Both the position numbers and the translations under genes were made by a program. Below, in pieces: positions 34,243 to 36,402 of a stretch of 36,402 nt of DNA. Source of the stretch: Bradyrhizobium valentinum (GTDB lineage Bacteria > Pseudomonadota > Alphaproteobacteria > Rhizobiales > Xanthobacteraceae); the NCBI RefSeq assembly GCF_001440405.1, contig NZ_LLXX01000224.1, forward strand, positions 1 to 36,402, given 5' to 3'. Under the pieces are notes generated by a model, which had not been told where the DNA came from, searched no databases, and saw only the letters and a list, made by a program, of their open reading frames with translations. Numbering within the stretch: position 1 is the first letter of the stretch; the number at the start of each line of letters is the position of its first letter.

Positions 34243-34626
34243 ATGGCATCCGATTACACCGTGGGTTTTGAACCGGCCGACCGGCTGGCGCAGGACCGTG
34301 AGAGCGTGCGTCGGCGCTTCTGGGGCAAGTTCAAGCAGGTGGTGGCGCAGCTTCCCTTCGCCGAGGACCTGCTCGCGGCTTACTACTGCGCGTTCGACAA
34401 GCAGACGCCGCGTCACGTGCAGGCGGCACTGCTCGGCGCCGTCGCCTACTTCATCCTGCCGTTCGATTTCATGCCTGATGTGCTGCCGTTGCTCGGCTTT
34501 ACCGACGACGCCGCCGTGCTGGCCACCGCCATCCGCATGGTCGCCAGCCACATCACACAGGAGCATCGCGATGCCGCCCGCGCCGCACTGAAGCGCGGGA
34601 TCGACACTGCCGAAGGGACCGAATAG
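34243..34626 (+). CDS. DUF1232 (YkvA family) membrane protein
   Basis: The 127-residue product starts at 34243 after GAGGAG (34230-34235). The core is the DUF1232 motif HVQAALLGAVAYFILPFDFMPDVLPLLGFTDDAAVL, which contains one or two hydrophobic segments and the conserved PFDFxPD signature. The function of this family is not known. It follows the pterin dehydratase gene by about 106 bases on the same strand and converges on the second TAXI gene with a 10-base gap. Confidence 0.92.
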   Translation: MASDYTVGFEPADRLAQDRESVRRRFWGKFKQVVAQLPFAEDLLAAYYCAFDKQTPRHVQAALLGAVAYFILPFDFMPDVLPLLGFTDDAAVLATAIRMVASHITQEHRDAARAALKRGIDTAEGTE

Positions 34627-34636
34627 CAGGCGCTGG

Positions 34637-35815
34637 CTAGCGCTGCGCCGGTGAAGGAGCCTGCGCCCTCGCGCCTCGCTCGGCTTCCCACGCCTGGAAC
34701 TGCTTGAACAAGGCTTCCTTGTCCGCGTCCGTCTTCACGCTTGCCGCGGTCGTCGGGCTCTGTTTCAGGAATTCATCGAACCTGGCCCGCGACACGGCCT
34801 CGACGTTGTGGGTCTTGAGCCATTGCTCGGCGACCGGCAGGCGCTGCCAGTCAGGCAGCGGCGCCGACAGCGAGACCTCCTTCCACTTCGGGTGGAACGG
34901 CGGGTTCTGGAACCTCGGAAACTTCGTGAAGAAGGCATCCACGAACTGCGCGAGCTTGCGATACCGATCCGTGTTCGGCGCCCAATTATATGCGGCAAGC
35001 ACCGCCGGCACCGCGATGGTGTCGACGCGCGCGCCTTCCGCAATCAGGTTCGGATAATCCTTTGAGGTGAGCGCGGCCGGCAGATAGTCGGTCTGCAGCG
35101 GCTTTGAATAGTCGACCGGAACCAGATGGAAGCGGTCGTCCTTGAACGCTGCGACCGACTTGTACGGCTTGCCGCCGACGGCAATCACGGCGTCGATTTC
35201 ACCAGCCCGCATTTTCTCCATCGCGATCCGCTGTTCGAGATAGAGGAAGTTAGGCTTGATGCCGAGCCGCTCGAACACGATCGCCGCGGTTACGAAGGTG
35301 CCGCCGTTGGGAAGGTCGACGCTGACCTTCTTGCCGTTGAGCTGGCTTATGTTGGTCACCGACTTCGACGCGAGAACGTACATCTCTTCATTGTAGAGCT
35401 TCGTCACATAGGTGAACTGCTTCTTGATATCCTTTGCGAAGCCCTTCTTCTCGAGATAGTCGAGCGTGTCGGCGCGCACGATGCCGAGGTCGACGCCCTG
35501 CAGGAACAGGATGTCGGCCACACTCTGCACGGAGCCGCGCCCGACGATCGGAAGTACGCGCAACTTGTTTCCGTCGTCGAGCACGGAAGCGAGGTCGGCA
35601 CCGAACTGCACATAGGTGCCGCCGATCGTTCCCGAGATCAGCGTGACCGTGTTGGCGTTCAGCGCCTGCTTGGTGGCGACCGAGCCGAACTGAAAAATCG
35701 CTTTCAGACTTTCGCTGACCTTGGCCGGGTCGTATTCCGGCTCGGCGGCCTTGGCCGCCGTATTGCTGCACGCCACCGTCATGGCAAGCATTGCCACTCC
35801 CAGTAAATGTCGCAT
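34637..35815 (-). CDS. TAXI family TRAP-type solute-binding protein
   Basis: The 392-residue product starts at the ATG at 35815 after GAGGAA. The N-terminus is a signal peptide with a possible lipid-attachment Cys (C16 in TVACS, a weak lipobox) or a cleavage after AKA. The binding domain has VTLISGTIGGTYVQFGADLASVL, the usual TAXI ligand-site start, and YVLASKSVTNISQLNGKKVSVDLPNGGT. TAXI proteins deliver organic acids such as glutamate to fused TRAP permeases. No permease gene is visible. The last 35 residues are hydrophilic. A Sel1-repeat gene lies upstream on the same strand, 44 bases away. Confidence 0.9.
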   Translation of the reverse strand: MRHLLGVAMLAMTVACSNTAAKAAEPEYDPAKVSESLKAIFQFGSVATKQALNANTVTLISGTIGGTYVQFGADLASVLDDGNKLRVLPIVGRGSVQSVADILFLQGVDLGIVRADTLDYLEKKGFAKDIKKQFTYVTKLYNEEMYVLASKSVTNISQLNGKKVSVDLPNGGTFVTAAIVFERLGIKPNFLYLEQRIAMEKMRAGEIDAVIAVGGKPYKSVAAFKDDRFHLVPVDYSKPLQTDYLPAALTSKDYPNLIAEGARVDTIAVPAVLAAYNWAPNTDRYRKLAQFVDAFFTKFPRFQNPPFHPKWKEVSLSAPLPDWQRLPVAEQWLKTHNVEAVSRARFDEFLKQSPTTAASVKTDADKEALFKQFQAWEAERGARAQAPSPAQR

Positions 35816-35859
35816 GGGTTCCTCTGCGCTGGTCTTGAGTAATTTTCTTGAGTAATTGC

Positions 35860-36402
35860 CTAGTTCTGCAACTGGCCGAGCCGCCGCTTCGCATCAGGCG
35901 ACCCGAGCTGGGCGGCCTTCTGGTACCAGAGCCGCGCCGCCGCCGGATCAGGCGTAACGCTCCGCAAATCCTGGCTGCCCAGCACTTGCGGATCATACGT
36001 CCCGGCCAGCATCAATGCTGCCTCCGCCTCCTGCGCGTCCGCCGCGCGCTCAAGCAATAGACGGGCGGAAGTAATGTCGCCGATCGCAAGCAGGCCCTTC
36101 GCCCGCTTCAGCAACGCCGCAAGCTCGTCCGGATCGATGCGCCGTGCCGGAGCCGCCTCGCGCGTGACCGGAACGGGCTCACGAACCACCGGTGCAGCCG
36201 CAGCCGCCGGATTAATCGCAGCGACGACGTCGCCGGACGCTTCACGCGCCACCGGCTCAGGCACCGCGACCTTGCCCTTGAGCGCGCTCTGATAGGCGGC
36301 GGCAATTTCGTCGCGCGACGGCGATGCCGATGCCATCGCGTTGGGCGGCGTACGGCGAGCGGCCGCAACCTCCGCGCCGGCGGTCGGTTCGGCGGCCAGC
36401 GG
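35860..36402 (-). CDS. Sel1-like repeat protein (partial; gene continues past the window)
   Basis: The frame is open to the right edge, so only the C-terminal 180 residues are seen. A Pro/Ala/Val-rich linker (about the first 70 residues in view) is followed by the helical region DELAALLKRAKGLLAIGDITSARLLLERAADAQEAEAALMLAG. It ends with a Sel1-type repeat (AAARLWYQKAAQLGSPDAKRRLG). Sel1 repeats mediate protein contacts, often in envelope or signalling complexes. An ATG at 36336 lies in the frame but is probably internal. The 44-base gap to the TAXI gene suggests co-transcription. Confidence 0.8.
   Translation of the reverse strand, partial: PLAAEPTAGAEVAAARRTPPNAMASASPSRDEIAAAYQSALKGKVAVPEPVAREASGDVVAAINPAAAAAPVVREPVPVTREAAPARRIDPDELAALLKRAKGLLAIGDITSARLLLERAADAQEAEAALMLAGTYDPQVLGSQDLRSVTPDPAAARLWYQKAAQLGSPDAKRRLGQLQN

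Overview
The window looks like ordinary chromosome from a high-GC alphaproteobacterium of the Bradyrhizobium/Rhodopseudomonas group (Nitrobacteraceae). This rests on GC-rich codon use that leaves long false ORFs opposite real genes, two TRAP-type solute-binding families, many Tat-exported enzymes, and dispersed palindromic repeats of a kind I recall from Bradyrhizobium genomes. I see no transposase, integrase, phage gene, CRISPR array or rRNA operon. Species assignment is inference.

Left part (1-8.25 kb): the 3' end of an Ala/Pro-rich gene, tRNA-Thr(CGU), a small secreted basic protein, a NodB-type polysaccharide deacetylase facing it across a bidirectional terminator, and two small exported proteins with the same four-cysteine pattern. 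A minus-strand operon follows: dctP-like binding protein, dctQ and dctM TRAP permeases, an amidase-signature hydrolase, and a 57-residue membrane protein. Most of these genes are overlapping or closely packed, and a strong stem-loop lies between dctP and dctQ.

Middle (8.25-19 kb): an MFS exporter with a C-terminal monooxygenase-like domain, a divergent Tat-exported lipase-like hydrolase, a cytochrome P450, and a class III adenylate cyclase with an N-terminal zinc-ribbon region. A periplasmic cupredoxin-like protein has two clean palindromes upstream. Then come a TerB-like protein, a short-chain dehydrogenase, a class I glutamine amidotransferase, an enoyl-CoA hydratase and tRNA-Ala(CGC).

Right part (19-36.4 kb): housekeeping genes (YggT, DUF167, folD, ppa, typA/bipA) are separated by palindromic repeats. 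Between ppa and typA lie a GNAT acetyltransferase, a compact plus-strand run (alpha/beta hydrolase, DUF2269 membrane protein, NAD-binding/DoxX-like fusion, DCC thiol-oxidoreductase-like protein) and a flavin amine oxidase. Beyond typA are a Crp/Fnr regulator divergent from a stand-alone receiver protein, PhoD phosphatase, two orphan TAXI-type binding proteins flanking a pterin dehydratase and a DUF1232 protein, and a partial Sel1-repeat protein at the edge.

I did not find a clearly new multi-gene system. The best leads are the DUF2269/SDR-DoxX/DCC run, the palindromes before the cupredoxin gene, the TAXI-like protein anchored by two membrane segments with no permease nearby, and the TRAP-amidase operon.
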